Shown piece by piece: positions 15,880-26,506 of a stretch of 64,000 nucleotides of DNA. Position 1 is the first letter of the stretch; the number at the start of each line of letters is the position of its first letter. The stretch is from Bryobacter aggregatus MPL3. GTDB lineage: Bacteria; Acidobacteriota; Terriglobia; Bryobacterales; Bryobacteraceae. Below the pieces are notes generated by a model. That model was not told where the DNA came from. It searched no databases and worked only from the letters and a program-made list of their open reading frames with translations. The stretch lies in NCBI RefSeq assembly GCF_000702445.1, contig NZ_JNIF01000003.1:682001-746000 (forward strand), given 5' to 3'. Position numbers and translations under genes: made by a program.

Positions 15880-17711
15880 TCTTTTGCCGTGTCCCGCCGC
15901 TCGTAGCCGTCGAGGACATGGACCACGCGCAGCTTCCGGATCCGGGTGGGCGACATCTGACCCAGGGGGATGTAGAGAATCTGGCGTCGGAGCTGGTTGC
16001 TGATCGACCGGAAGATCGAGCGCGGAGGCTTGGGGGCAACATAGACGACGTAACGGCTGGTGGAGTAGTCGAGAGCCGCCATCAGCAGGCGTTCTGCCTT
16101 CGATTCGGTGAAGTCGTAGTCCGGGTCGTTCCAGACATCCCAAAGCCGCCGGGAGGGCAGCGTCATCATATAGCCACCATACTCGGCGCGGCCAATTCCC
16201 GGCCCCACCAGATGAGCGAAGGGTTCGGTGGAATAGAACGCCATGTCACTTTCATTCTGGTGTTCGCCGAGCCAAGTGGTGAGATAGCCGTAGCGGCCAT
16301 CGGAATCCTCATCAAAGATCACCACAATGCTGTTGACGTCGCCCGCGGCACGCTCCAACTTCCGAACGTAAATCGTTTTCTGGTGCCAATTGCGCAAGGT
16401 CTCGCGCAGATCGATGCCGTCGAGCAGAGAAGACTGGAAGGGCTCGATGCGCGAGCGCTCTTCGGTCAGAATCGAATGGGCCTTCTTCTTGAGCATCCGC
16501 CCGAAGTCCTCGATGACGAGATCTTCCGGGGGATAGGAACAGATCGAATTGCCATTCAACTGCCGCGCCCATTCGCCGGGCTTGTCCTCCTTGCGATGCT
16601 CCTTGAGGCCGCGCGGCTTCAGCCGCTGCTTGGGCCGGGGTAGTCTGCGCCGCAGCTTCAACTTGCGCGTACGAAAGAACACTTCATCACCGCTCAGCCG
16701 CAGCGTTTCCGGCGTGGAGGTCTGGCGCTGGAAACCATAGCGGCTGCCCACCTGCCACAACTCCCAGGCATAGTTGTCATCGACAATCGCCCGCGCGGCA
16801 ATCGTCATCTCATAGAGCGTCGCCACCAGGGCCCCCGAAACATGCGCCAGGTTCCGGGTGAACTTTGCGATCAGCTTCCGTTGATAGGGCAGCACCTTAT
16901 CGCCCGTGTTCTTCTCGTAATCCACTTCGGCGGCACGGAAGGTTTCATACTGCGCCACAGGCCGGTCCACCAGCCGGACATCGGACATCTGCTTGCGCCA
17001 ATACTCGTAGCGCTGCTGCAATGCAGCGTATTCGACCAGCACTTCGCCGAGCGAATCCGGATGCACGTTGACTAACTCCACAAACTCAATCGGCATCCGC
17101 TGGCGGGGTGGTTCCTGAGGAAGCTCCATCGCATCGAGTAGGGGGTCCAGCATGTTCAAGGAGACCACCACAAAGACGTCGCGAAGCGGGTCGGCGCCTT
17201 GCAGTTTCCAGGCGATGCTCGAGGCAAAGTCAGTCACTTCATCATTCCGACTTTGCGGAAAGAGCCGGTAGCTTTCGATGTAACGCTCAAGGCCGATCTT
17301 CTGGATGGCGAGAGTATCGGGATAGTCGTCCGGCAGATGAGGACGCTCTCCGACCGCCGGATCGATCAACAAGATCTCGGCGCCAATCTCATAAGCCGTA
17401 CGGTAAGCCTCGACAAAGGCATCGCAAGGCTCGATAACAAAGTAGATCGCGGAACCGGAATCGTCTTTCTCGCTCAGACGGTCGGGATAGACCAGAGCAC
17501 TGATCTCAGGAAGACGCGCCGCGCCTTCGTGCAGCTTCTGTGCAAAGAAAGACGGTAACTCGATGGCGACAATCGGGGGCCGTTCGCGTAGCAGCGCCCG
17601 GCGTACCTCCATGGCAAATTCCATGCGGCCGGGAGCAACAGGGAAATAGCGAAATCGCCCCCGCTGCAGGCTGCTGAAATCGAAGGGGAACTCTTCAGGC
17701 GCCGCGGACAT
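15867..17711 (-). CDS. Unknown 614-residue protein coupled to a MoxR ATPase
   Basis: No named family recognised with confidence. The first 270 residues look like a TraB/ChaN/EreA-type alpha/beta domain: an early [12 protein letters not shown] segment, then [15 protein letters not shown] and later [11 protein letters not shown], resembling the E-rich strand-loop motifs of that superfamily. The middle (about 330-400) is strongly basic ([19 protein letters not shown]) and may be a linker or bind nucleic acid. The C-terminal 200 residues contain a conserved-looking block ([46 protein letters not shown]). No membrane segment or signal peptide. The ATG overlaps the end of the moxR-like gene by 17 nt, so the two are made together and probably act together. 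Confidence 0.6.
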   Translation of the reverse strand: MSAAPEEFPFDFSSLQRGRFRYFPVAPGRMEFAMEVRRALLRERPPIVAIELPSFFAQKLHEGAARLPEISALVYPDRLSEKDDSGSAIYFVIEPCDAFVEAYRTAYEIGAEILLIDPAVGERPHLPDDYPDTLAIQKIGLERYIESYRLFPQSRNDEVTDFASSIAWKLQGADPLRDVFVVVSLNMLDPLLDAMELPQEPPRQRMPIEFVELVNVHPDSLGEVLVEYAALQQRYEYWRKQMSDVRLVDRPVAQYETFRAAEVDYEKNTGDKVLPYQRKLIAKFTRNLAHVSGALVATLYEMTIAARAIVDDNYAWELWQVGSRYGFQRQTSTPETLRLSGDEVFFRTRKLKLRRRLPRPKQRLKPRGLKEHRKEDKPGEWARQLNGNSICSYPPEDLVIEDFGRMLKKKAHSILTEERSRIEPFQSSLLDGIDLRETLRNWHQKTIYVRKLERAAGDVNSIVVIFDEDSDGRYGYLTTWLGEHQNESDMAFYSTEPFAHLVGPGIGRAEYGGYMMTLPSRRLWDVWNDPDYDFTESKAERLLMAALDYSTSRYVVYVAPKPPRSIFRSISNQLRRQILYIPLGQMSPTRIRKLRVVHVLDGYERRDTAKDYIW

Positions 17712-18537
17712 AGCGCATGGCTTCCATGCCGAGGATGGTCTTTACCGCCAGAGGGAGCGCAATGCGCGCCTCCAACTCCGACGCACTCGCACTCCGGAGC
17801 TTCAGCGCATAGCGAATGATGTTGATGCCATCGCGAATGGAGAAGCGCTCTTCGGCACTGTGGGCCTGCTGCAGAAAGTCCGTGACGTACTCGAGAATCT
17901 GCGAGTCTGCGTAGGGGAGGTTCTCGCGGAGAATGGCCAGTTCTTCTTCGCGTTCCGGAAAATCGAGCAGGATCTGCGGCTGCAAACGGCTCTGGATGTA
18001 CTCGGGTAAGTCAAAGGTGCTCGCGTCATCGTTCATTGTCGCGACAAAGCGAAACAGGGGATGCGCTTTGATTTTGATTCCGGCAATGATTGATTCGACG
18101 TAACGCCGGGTGTCGAGCAAGGGAGCAAGGCTGGCCCAACTCTTCTCGCTCATGCGATTGCCTTCGTCAAGAATCGCAACCCCGCCGCGAATCATGGCAG
18201 TGACCAGCGGAGAGGCGACATAGCGCAACTGACCCTGCCCTTCGAGCACTGGAGTTACGATCAGGTCCTCCGGCCGGGTGTCGACCGTGGCCTGCATGAT
18301 ATAAACATCCTGCCCCAGGCGCTCGGCCGCAGCCCAGGCGAGCGAGGTTTTGCCCACGCCCGGCTTGCCAATCAGCCGCGGGCTCATCGGGAGGTCATGC
18401 TCGTCCAGCACCAGCCAGGCCGCAAGCAATTGGCGCATGGCTTCTTCCTGGCCAACCCAGCTCACGTTGAGTTCGTCCGGCATGCCGAGGTGCAATTCCA
18501 CACCGCTGATTCGTACTAAGTCCGGTTTTCGATCCAT
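17695..18537 (-). CDS. MoxR-family AAA+ ATPase
   Basis: 280 residues. Walker [10 protein letters not shown] (57-65), Walker [12 protein letters not shown] (Asp124, Glu125), sensor 1 RFVATMND (Asn169), and a short C-terminal lid. MoxR proteins act as chaperone-like ATPases, normally with a von Willebrand A partner. Here no VWA gene is adjacent; the only partner is the 614-residue protein whose start lies in the 3' end of this gene. The start region has no strong ribosome site, and the sequence upstream has three ATTC repeats. Promoter uncertain. Confidence 0.88.
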   Translation of the reverse strand: MDRKPDLVRISGVELHLGMPDELNVSWVGQEEAMRQLLAAWLVLDEHDLPMSPRLIGKPGVGKTSLAWAAAERLGQDVYIMQATVDTRPEDLIVTPVLEGQGQLRYVASPLVTAMIRGGVAILDEGNRMSEKSWASLAPLLDTRRYVESIIAGIKIKAHPLFRFVATMNDDASTFDLPEYIQSRLQPQILLDFPEREEELAILRENLPYADSQILEYVTDFLQQAHSAEERFSIRDGINIIRYALKLRSASASELEARIALPLAVKTILGMEAMRYVRGA

Positions 18538-18585
18538 GAATGAATGAAAATCCAGCTTAACGTCTCGCGCGGCTGGTTACCATGA

Positions 18586-19935
<1,350 letters not shown>

Positions 19936-19955
19936 CAAATAGTGCCTTCTCATAC

Positions 19956-19993
19956 AAAAGACCCCATCGGAACAAGAACCGATGGGGTCTTTT
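19956..19993. terminator. Bidirectional terminator between argG and the ECF sigma gene
   Basis: GACCCCATCGG (19960-19970) pairs perfectly with CCGATGGGGTC (19979-19989) around an 8 nt loop. AAAA lies on the left and TTTT on the right, so the hairpin can end transcription from both sides. Confidence 0.95.
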
Positions 19994-19996
19994 GCA

Positions 19997-20629
19997 TTAA
20001 GCCACAAAGCGGCGCAATGCCTCGGAGGCGGGCGTAGTCAATCGCTTGGCCATCCAAGCTCGCGCCATTCCCCACTCGCGCTTCACCGTACGCACTTCCA
20101 CTCCAATGGACTGCGCCACTTCTTCCTGTGTCAGTCCGTCGAAGTACATCATTCCGACAATCTCTGCCTGACGGGTGTCCAGTCTCGAAAGTTGGGCGAG
20201 CACCTGCTTCACGGAGAGGATCAGATCGAGATCTCTGGCATCCACCAGATGCGATTCCTGGAGTTCGACCGGCTCAAGGCCATTCCCCCGTTTGAGTGCA
20301 TTGCGGCGCCTGGCGTAGTCGATCAAAATCTGCCGCATGACGCGAGAAGCGACAGCCAGAAAATGGATCTCATCCTGCCATTTCTGACTGCGGCTGCTCA
20401 GCATCTTCTCATAGGCTTCGCTAATCAGCTCTGTCGGCTGCAAGGAGCCCGGCCGTTCGGCCCCCAAACGTTTTCGAGCAATCGATTTCAACTTGCCATT
20501 CACCACTTGAAACAAGCGGTGTTCGGGGATTGAGTTGTCTTGGCGATAAGCAGAGAGAAGCTCTGTCGACGCGGCAGAATGCAATTCACTTTCAATGCTA
20601 TTTTTTATGATTACTTTCTCCGGCGACAA
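19997..20629 (-). CDS. ECF sigma factor, TIGR02999-like
   Basis: 210 residues. Region 2 spans about 50-115 (SLQPTELISEAYEKML, FLAVASRVMRQILIDYARRRNA), the pattern of the TIGR02999 ECF group common in Acidobacteria and Planctomycetes. Region 4 (about 140-200) has the helix-turn-helix GLTQEEVAQSIGVEVRTVKREW. The TTG start is supported by AGGAG about 8 nt upstream. In other acidobacteria this group often sits beside a Ser/Thr kinase gene; none is adjacent here and no anti-sigma factor is visible, so its signal input is unknown. Confidence 0.9.
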   Translation of the reverse strand: MSPEKVIIKNSIESELHSAASTELLSAYRQDNSIPEHRLFQVVNGKLKSIARKRLGAERPGSLQPTELISEAYEKMLSSRSQKWQDEIHFLAVASRVMRQILIDYARRRNALKRGNGLEPVELQESHLVDARDLDLILSVKQVLAQLSRLDTRQAEIVGMMYFDGLTQEEVAQSIGVEVRTVKREWGMARAWMAKRLTTPASEALRRFVA

Positions 20630-20680
20630 GAATTTCTCCTACTTCGTCGAATTGTCGCTCAAGTATCTGGAGTGCGTCAA

Positions 20681-21304
20681 TTACTCTTTGAGATTTCTCG
20701 ATGGCCGAAGTAGGTCGAATCTATTCCGGGTATCACAATAAGTGGAACCGCCCATTCTGCCTACCGCAGCCAGCATTGCCGGGTCAACTCTAAAATTATG
20801 AACCAAGCCTTCCGCGAAATGGAAACAAACAACGTCACCTAATACAAGAACACCACTAGTAGGTCGATCGCCTAAGGGGAGGATGGAGCGTACACGGCAT
20901 TCCATTTTTGCAAGAGCTTCTCGCACCATTGGTGATTTTACAAGGGTTGCGAGTTCTGAGCTTACTCCAGCAAGCGGAAACTCATCCACATCTTCGGGAA
21001 CTTCTTCGGAAGATCGATTCATCGCTTCGGCCAAATGCTCACTAACGATGTTCACCACAAAGTCTCTAGAGAATTCGAGATTGCGCAGGGTATCTTTTTT
21101 ACTGTCGCCAATAGGGCGGCGGGATGGCGAAAAACATACAACAGGTGGATCCCCAGATAGGGCGTTAAAGAAACTAAAAGGCGCAAGATTCGGAACGCCA
21201 CGTTCGCTAATTGTGGAAACCCAGGCGATGGGACGAGGAACCACCATTCCAATCATGAGCTTATAAATATCGCGCGGATTTTCCTCTTCGGGATAAATTG
21301 TCAT
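20681..21304 (-). CDS. Flavin reductase-like, FMN-binding split-barrel protein
   Basis: 207 residues. The N-terminal pattern YKLMIGMVVPRPIAWVST followed by NLAPFSFFNALSGDPPVV and later KKDTLRN ... DFVVNIVSE is that of the flavin reductase-like domain, which binds FMN and often works as flavin oxidoreductase or supplies reduced flavin. Upstream GGAGG supports the ATG. The coding sequence is visibly richer in A+T than its neighbours and uses less biased codons, which suggests recent acquisition. The 51 bp between it and the sigma-factor gene show no terminator. Confidence 0.85.
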   Translation of the reverse strand: MTIYPEEENPRDIYKLMIGMVVPRPIAWVSTISERGVPNLAPFSFFNALSGDPPVVCFSPSRRPIGDSKKDTLRNLEFSRDFVVNIVSEHLAEAMNRSSEEVPEDVDEFPLAGVSSELATLVKSPMVREALAKMECRVRSILPLGDRPTSGVLVLGDVVCFHFAEGLVHNFRVDPAMLAAVGRMGGSTYCDTRNRFDLLRPSRNLKE

Positions 21305-21324
21305 AGCTGCCTCCAGACTACCGC

Positions 21325-21330
21325 TACAGT
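21325..21330 (+). promoter_or_regulatory. -10-like hexamer before the AcpH-like gene
   Basis: TACAGT ends 6 nt before the TTG at 21337. No normally spaced ribosome site exists (AGAGG lies directly against the start codon). A leaderless TTG start would be unusual, so this is tentative. Confidence 0.25.
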
Positions 21331-21336
21331 AGAGGA

Positions 21337-21963
21337 TTGAACTATCTCGGCCATCTGATTTTGCTCCCGGACGCGGGCCTCAGTTCGCTGGGGAACCTTC
21401 TTGGAGATTTCTTCAAGGGGCGTGTGGACGCGATCGCCGCTGTGGACCTCCGTATCGGCGTGGCGCTGCATCGTCAAATTGACCGATTCACAGACACACA
21501 TCCAGCCGTGCTCCGCAGCAAAGCGCGCATGAGTCCCTTGCGCCAGCGCGTCGCCGGGGTGCTAGTTGATATCTTCTACGATCATTTCCTCGCGCAAGAT
21601 GTAGCCCTGGAACCCATTCGCGAGCGGCTCCTGCCCCATGCCGTTCATTTGCCCGAGCCGCTGCGGGAGTTTCCAGGGCGGATGATCTCACCCCACTGGC
21701 TGGGCAGTTATCGAGATATCAGCAGCATCGCCCATGTCCTCATTCGCATGGAAGAGCGCCGCCCCCGCATCACCGGACTGGCCGGAGCAGAAACAGAACT
21801 CCGCCAGCACTATGAAGCACTGGCGGAGGATCTTCGGGAATTCTATCCACAGGCTGCCATCTTTACCAGAGACGCATTTCTTCGTCTCCAATCGGCATCC
21901 CAGGCGGCGGCTCCTGGGGACGAGGCAGCGGCAACTGCTTCGGATCCTCCTCAAAGCGCTTGA
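21337..21963 (+). CDS. AcpH-like (DUF479) acyl-carrier-protein phosphodiesterase homologue
   Basis: 208 residues. The N-terminal NYLGHLILL, GNLLGDFFKG, ALHRQIDRFTDTHP and DIFYDHFLA segments match the ACP phosphodiesterase family, a helical HD-like metal-dependent hydrolase that removes 4'-phosphopantetheine from ACP. Metal-ligand His and Asp residues of those motifs are present. The TTG start is set by homology because the family begins M-N-Y-L. The last 101 bp overlap the convergent metalloprotease gene, so the Ala/Gln-rich C-terminal 30 residues may be a read-through tail rather than conserved sequence. Confidence 0.78.
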   Translation: MNYLGHLILLPDAGLSSLGNLLGDFFKGRVDAIAAVDLRIGVALHRQIDRFTDTHPAVLRSKARMSPLRQRVAGVLVDIFYDHFLAQDVALEPIRERLLPHAVHLPEPLREFPGRMISPHWLGSYRDISSIAHVLIRMEERRPRITGLAGAETELRQHYEALAEDLREFYPQAAIFTRDAFLRLQSASQAAAPGDEAAATASDPPQSA

Positions 21964-24247
21964 TCTGCCCGGCAAGCCAGGCGTCGTGCAATCCCGCGTT
22001 TATTTCCAGAAGCTTTGCGTAGGCAATCGACCTGGCTCGCGGAGCAGCTTGCGCATCGCTGGCCAAGGCCATCAGGTGATAGAGGAATGAGACGTTGAGA
22101 GCGTACTGGGTCTCGCGCAGCATCCCGCTGAGAGGCTTTGCTTTCCAGGTTGCAGCCGCCAACTGGTCAATCACTTCTTCGAGCGAAGGATTCTTCGGGT
22201 CCCGCGCGTTGTGCTGCACCAACCGGGAAGCCCGCTGGGGATGGAGGAGAAGGCCAAAGCTCAGGTTTGCCGCACTCTCCACCGGAGCCAGCGCGTCGAA
22301 GCTAACCCCGGTGCGGCCCCGGAAACTTTCGCGCGTGCGCGGGTAGCCAAGAGCTGGAGGCGGCATGAGGGCGAGCAGACGCTCCGGCAACGTGAGAAGC
22401 TCCGGCTTCAAGGTGTCGATCAGGCCTTGCAAGGCGCGCCGTTGTTCGTCGGGAGCCAGGATCGGTGCCACCGGCTGGTTGTCGCCACGCAGGGCATAGC
22501 GATAGTCCAGGCCGCCCACCAGTTTCGCCGCAGCCTCCACCTGATAGCGATGGCTCAGGTAGATCGGCACCAATTTATTCTCGATCTCCGACATCGGGGT
22601 TCCAATTGGAATCACCTTTTCCCCGAAGGTCTCGAGCGCCTTTGCCCTCACCTTCATCATGCGAGCCAGTTCATCAACGGCATTGGGGCCATTGTCCCAG
22701 AGATGTCCGACAGGATGAGCGCCGCCGGGAGCGCGCGAATCGGAGTCAGAGATCAAATAGAGGCCCTTCTTCTGGGCGCGCTCCATCACCTTGCGGAGCT
22801 CTGCCGCCTCGTCCGAGCCAGCAGGGTAATGCTGGTAGCCGTACTCAATTGCAACCTTGTCCCACTCCCCTGCCCCGACAGCATAGGCATCGCTCAGATC
22901 GAGCGACCCGTCGCTCTTGATCGTGATCAACGGATGCGGGTAATCCATCACACTGGCCCGGCCAAAGCTGCTGGCGGCGTAGTTATGGACAAGCCCGAGG
23001 GTGTGTCCAATCTCGTGGGTCGACAATTGCCGGATGCGCGCGACGCTCATGTCGAGCATCCGCTTGGTGGAGTTGTCTTTGCCTAGGTAGGGAGCGAGAA
23101 GCCCTTCCGCAATCATGAAGTCCTGGCGAATGCGCAGGCTGCCCAATGTCACATGTCCTTTGATGATCTCGCCGGTCCGGGGATCGGCGACACTGTTTCC
23201 ATAGCTCCACCCGCGCGTCGAACGGTGCACCCACTGCACCAGGTTGTAGCGGGCATCCATCGGGTCCGCGTCCTCAGGGAGCAACTCGACACGGAAGGCA
23301 TTCCGATAACCGATTGCTTCAAAGGCTTGGTTCCACCAGCGCCCGCCTTCGAGGAGCGCGCTGCGAATTGGCTCGGGCGCACCGGGATCGATGTAGTAAA
23401 TAATCGGCTTGACCGGATCGCTGATTTTCGCCGCCGGGTCCTTTTTCTCTAAGCGATGGCGCAGAATGAAGCGTTTCTCGATCGATTGCTCGACCGGCGT
23501 TGCGTAATCCATGTACTTCAACTGGATGTAGCCGGAACGCGGGTCATAGAGACGCGGGGTATAGCCAGGAGGCGGCAATTCAAGGAAGCTCATGTGGACG
23601 CGCAGGGTGATCGCGTCTGCACTGGGGGTGACGCTCGAAACGAGATTTCCGGCGCCTTCTCCCGCGAAGGTGACGGTCGCTTCCACTTCGGTGTTCTTTG
23701 GAAAGGCCTTCGTACGGCTCATGAAAATCGCGCTTCGTGCCGGATCGAGACGGAAGCTGCCTTGATTCTGCTGCTTGAGGCGGCCGGCGACATTCATCGA
23801 GTCGCGCAACGCGAAGTTTGTGATGTCGATGAGGGCTTTGGCGCCGTCTTCCGCCTCCACCGCAAAACCGGCAATGGTGCTCCTCGCGAAGCTGTCAGCA
23901 ACGGCCTTCCGTTCAAGCGGATCGTTTGAAACAGCGCGATAGTCCTGATTCTCTTGGACCAGCAGGACTTTCGCCCCGGCGCGTTCAAAATGAACCACTT
24001 TCTCTTGCCCGATCAGGCCACGATCGAGACCGATGTCATTGGAGCCGAGACCGGCAGGCAGACTGTCGTAGAACAGGAAGTCGGTGTCAAACTTGTCGAC
24101 CAGGAGGTAGAGCTTTCCGGTCTTGCCATCGTAGAAGAGAGGAAAGTAGCCGTCGAGTTTCTGAAAATTGGCTGTTTTCGGGCCCAAAGTCCCTTGAGCG
24201 AAAACTTGCAGAGCGACAAGAAAACTGAGGATCAGCACACGCGTCAT
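21863..24247 (-). CDS. Secreted zinc metalloprotease, DUF5117/DUF5118 type
   Basis: 794 residues with a signal peptide (MTRVLILSFLVALQVFA-Q). Residues about 30-310 form the DUF5117-like N-terminal region (GYFPLFYDGKTGKLYLLV, IGLDRGLIGQ). The metzincin signature THEIGHTLGLVHN is near residue 408, with all three His ligands and the Glu. A Met-turn-like VMDYPHP follows about 15 residues later. The C-terminal third is the alpha-helical DUF4953-like region. Exported endopeptidase, target unknown. The ATG stands only 10 bp from the divergent ATG at 24258. Confidence 0.88.
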   Translation of the reverse strand: MTRVLILSFLVALQVFAQGTLGPKTANFQKLDGYFPLFYDGKTGKLYLLVDKFDTDFLFYDSLPAGLGSNDIGLDRGLIGQEKVVHFERAGAKVLLVQENQDYRAVSNDPLERKAVADSFARSTIAGFAVEAEDGAKALIDITNFALRDSMNVAGRLKQQNQGSFRLDPARSAIFMSRTKAFPKNTEVEATVTFAGEGAGNLVSSVTPSADAITLRVHMSFLELPPPGYTPRLYDPRSGYIQLKYMDYATPVEQSIEKRFILRHRLEKKDPAAKISDPVKPIIYYIDPGAPEPIRSALLEGGRWWNQAFEAIGYRNAFRVELLPEDADPMDARYNLVQWVHRSTRGWSYGNSVADPRTGEIIKGHVTLGSLRIRQDFMIAEGLLAPYLGKDNSTKRMLDMSVARIRQLSTHEIGHTLGLVHNYAASSFGRASVMDYPHPLITIKSDGSLDLSDAYAVGAGEWDKVAIEYGYQHYPAGSDEAAELRKVMERAQKKGLYLISDSDSRAPGGAHPVGHLWDNGPNAVDELARMMKVRAKALETFGEKVIPIGTPMSEIENKLVPIYLSHRYQVEAAAKLVGGLDYRYALRGDNQPVAPILAPDEQRRALQGLIDTLKPELLTLPERLLALMPPPALGYPRTRESFRGRTGVSFDALAPVESAANLSFGLLLHPQRASRLVQHNARDPKNPSLEEVIDQLAAATWKAKPLSGMLRETQYALNVSFLYHLMALASDAQAAPRARSIAYAKLLEINAGLHDAWLAGQIKRFEEDPKQLPLPRPQEPPPGMPIGDEEMRLW

Positions 24248-24260
24248 ACTGGCTATTATG
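24245..24260. promoter_or_regulatory. Interlocked divergent promoters of two leaderless genes
   Basis: Only 10 bp separate the start codons at 24247 (minus) and 24258 (plus). On the plus strand CATACT (24245-24250) ends 7 nt before the ATG; on the minus strand CATAAT (24260-24255) ends 7 nt before the other ATG. Each -10 lies over the start codon of the opposite gene. Neither gene has room for a leader or ribosome site between them. Confidence 0.4.
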
Positions 24261-25910
24261 CGGGCCGGATTGACCCTTTTGTTTCTTGGCGTCTCTGCAT
24301 GGGCTCAGAGTCCATGTGCCGACACGCCTGTCTTCCAGACTTGTGACATCACCTTTGAGTTGAGCGGCGCGGAGACCTGGCAGGGCACACAGATTACAGC
24401 GGAGGTGAAGAGTCCGCGCTTTCGCACCTTTTTGGCGGAAGCATTCTGGGCGGGCGGGAAGAAGATGGTGCTTCGCTTCACTCCCACCGACGATGGGCTC
24501 TGGGAATTGAAGCTGACCAGCAATCTTGCACGCTTCGACAAGCAGAATTTGCGGGTGACCGCGACGGCCAGCGACGCGCCAGGATTCATCCAACGTGCGA
24601 ATGTGCACCATTGGCGTTATACAGGGTCGCTGAAGGCGCATCTCTGGCTTGGGATGGAGATCTGGGATCTGCCGACCGCCTCGGACGAGAGTCTTCTGAC
24701 CGCCAAGAATCAGAAAGCCACTCATGTGCGTACGCTGTTTGAGCCGCAGTGGCCCCCGGACCCGGCACGCTTCGATGCGCTTGAGAAACAGATCCGCCGC
24801 CTGAATGCGGACGGCATTCTGGTGGACCTCGTGCTGGCGGGACCGGATGGCGCCCTGACCAAGGCGCTGCCTGATGGGAACCAACGCGAAAAGTATTTCC
24901 GCTATGCGGTCGCGCGCCTGGCACCCTTCAATGTCACCTGGGAATTGGTGAAGGATTGGGAAACCTATCGCGAGGCCCGTACCCTGCTCAAGGATGTGGG
25001 GACCTTGATCAAGCGCTGGGACCCTTACGATCACCCCCGGAGCGCCTATCCGGTGGGCAGCACCGGAGCCTTTGTCAAAGACGGGTGGATGACTCACATC
25101 CTGTGCAACGGAGAAGACCCGGCAGTGCCGGCGCTCGAGCACCAGAGCTATCCGCTACCTACGATCAGCATCGGCAAGCGCATGAGCACCAAGGTGCTCT
25201 GGAACGCGATCGCCTCAGGCAGCTATCTCGGCTATGGAGCCACGAGAGCGATCGGAGAGGTGATGGAGAGTACGCGGTTTTGGGAGCTGGAACCGTATTT
25301 TGACGTCTCCAATGGCAAGGCGCTGAGCCTTGAGGGCACGGATTATCTGCTGGTCGTCGACCGTCCTGGAATTGTCGAGGTGGAAGTGGAAAAGCATGGT
25401 TATGACGCAGCCTGGATCAACGCCTCGACAGGCGAACGCACTCCGCTGAAGGAATACAAGGGAGAGCACTTCATTGGAGAGCCTCCAACCAAGACCGGCG
25501 AATGGCTGCTGCAACTGTCCCGCGAAGGCCGCAAGGAAGGCATGCTGAAGAGCTACAAGTTCGAGAGCCAGCCTTTCCTGATGCAGGAAGCGGAGGTCGA
25601 CCCCAAGCGCGTCCCTTTCACGATCAATCTTAAGGATGCAATGGACCTCAAGGCCGACACGCCAATTCCTTTTGAAATCAAGATTACGAAAGACTCGCGG
25701 GCCACTCGCTTTATGCAGTATTTAATTACCGCCGATGTCCCGACCGAAGCGCAGGGCATGCGTGTGATCGGAACCCAGGCCAAGGGCAGCATCACACTGC
25801 CGCGTGAGTTGGCGACCAAGTTTCCGGCGGTGCTGAATCTGCGCATCGCTGGAATGAACGCAAACGGAAAGATCTACTATATTGACCGGGTGGTCAGCCT
25901 CATCCCATGA
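24258..25910 (+). CDS. Secreted glycosidase-like protein with DUF5060 N-domain
   Basis: 550 residues, signal peptide cut near AWA-Q (residue 16). Residues about 20-110 are a beta-sandwich typical of DUF5060 (CDITFELSGAETWQGTQITAEV, FTPTDDGLWELKL). Residues 110-360 look like a TIM barrel of the DUF4038/GH family (RFDALEKQIRRLNADGILVDLVL, FRYAVARLAPFNVTWELVKDWE). The usual acid/base N-E pair of clan A enzymes is represented by NVTWEL; I cannot confirm the nucleophile. The last 190 residues are beta-rich. Probably acts on a polysaccharide outside the cytoplasm. Its stop overlaps tsaB by 4 bp. Confidence 0.72.
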   Translation: MRAGLTLLFLGVSAWAQSPCADTPVFQTCDITFELSGAETWQGTQITAEVKSPRFRTFLAEAFWAGGKKMVLRFTPTDDGLWELKLTSNLARFDKQNLRVTATASDAPGFIQRANVHHWRYTGSLKAHLWLGMEIWDLPTASDESLLTAKNQKATHVRTLFEPQWPPDPARFDALEKQIRRLNADGILVDLVLAGPDGALTKALPDGNQREKYFRYAVARLAPFNVTWELVKDWETYREARTLLKDVGTLIKRWDPYDHPRSAYPVGSTGAFVKDGWMTHILCNGEDPAVPALEHQSYPLPTISIGKRMSTKVLWNAIASGSYLGYGATRAIGEVMESTRFWELEPYFDVSNGKALSLEGTDYLLVVDRPGIVEVEVEKHGYDAAWINASTGERTPLKEYKGEHFIGEPPTKTGEWLLQLSREGRKEGMLKSYKFESQPFLMQEAEVDPKRVPFTINLKDAMDLKADTPIPFEIKITKDSRATRFMQYLITADVPTEAQGMRVIGTQAKGSITLPRELATKFPAVLNLRIAGMNANGKIYYIDRVVSLIP

Positions 25911-26506
25911 TTCTCGCGATTGACACGACACACGACGACGGCAGCATTGCACTGGTCCATAACGGCGCTGTACTGGAAGAAGTTGCGCTCCATGCCGAGG
26001 ACGGGTTCTCCAGTTTCCTGTTCACCGCGGTCCAGCAGCTTCTGGACCGCCATCAGTTGAGCCTGGAGGATATTGATGCGTTTGCCGCCGCAGCGGGTCC
26101 GGGCACCTTTACCGGAATTCGGATTGGATTGACGGCAGCCAAGGGCTTTGGCGAAGCGATGGCAAAACCGGTTTTTGGCATCAGCAATCTGGAGGCAGTG
26201 GCCAGCTACGGGCCACCCGATGCGATTCCGTTCTATGACGCCCGCCGCGGCGACGTCTATGCGCTGCTCGGGGGGCAGGAAGTGGTGATTCCTTATGCCC
26301 AGCTTCCCCGCGATCAGGCCTATGTCACCTTCGACCCGGCACAGTATCCAGAGACTCCCGCCAGTTCTGCGCCACGTGCGCTGGCGGCCACGATTGCCCA
26401 ACTTGCAGAACGGCAATACCAACAGGGAGCTCGTCCCGATGCGGCATCGCTCGATGCGAATTATGTGCGCCGGTCGGATGCCGAGTTGAATCTTAAGGCG
26501 AACTGA
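25907..26506 (+). CDS. tsaB: TsaB, tRNA threonylcarbamoyladenosine complex subunit
   Basis: 199 residues. ASKHA-fold paralogue of TsaD that scaffolds the TsaD-TsaB-TsaE complex for t6A modification at position 37 of ANN-decoding tRNAs. Seen: ILAIDTTHDDGSIAL at the start, then AAAAGPGTFTGIRIGLTAAKGF (about 60-81), the family signature. Slightly shorter than E. coli TsaB (231). ATG overlaps the upstream stop (ATGA). The 3' end overlaps the convergent ThuA gene by 14 bp. Confidence 0.92.
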   Translation: MILAIDTTHDDGSIALVHNGAVLEEVALHAEDGFSSFLFTAVQQLLDRHQLSLEDIDAFAAAAGPGTFTGIRIGLTAAKGFGEAMAKPVFGISNLEAVASYGPPDAIPFYDARRGDVYALLGGQEVVIPYAQLPRDQAYVTFDPAQYPETPASSAPRALAATIAQLAERQYQQGARPDAASLDANYVRRSDAELNLKAN

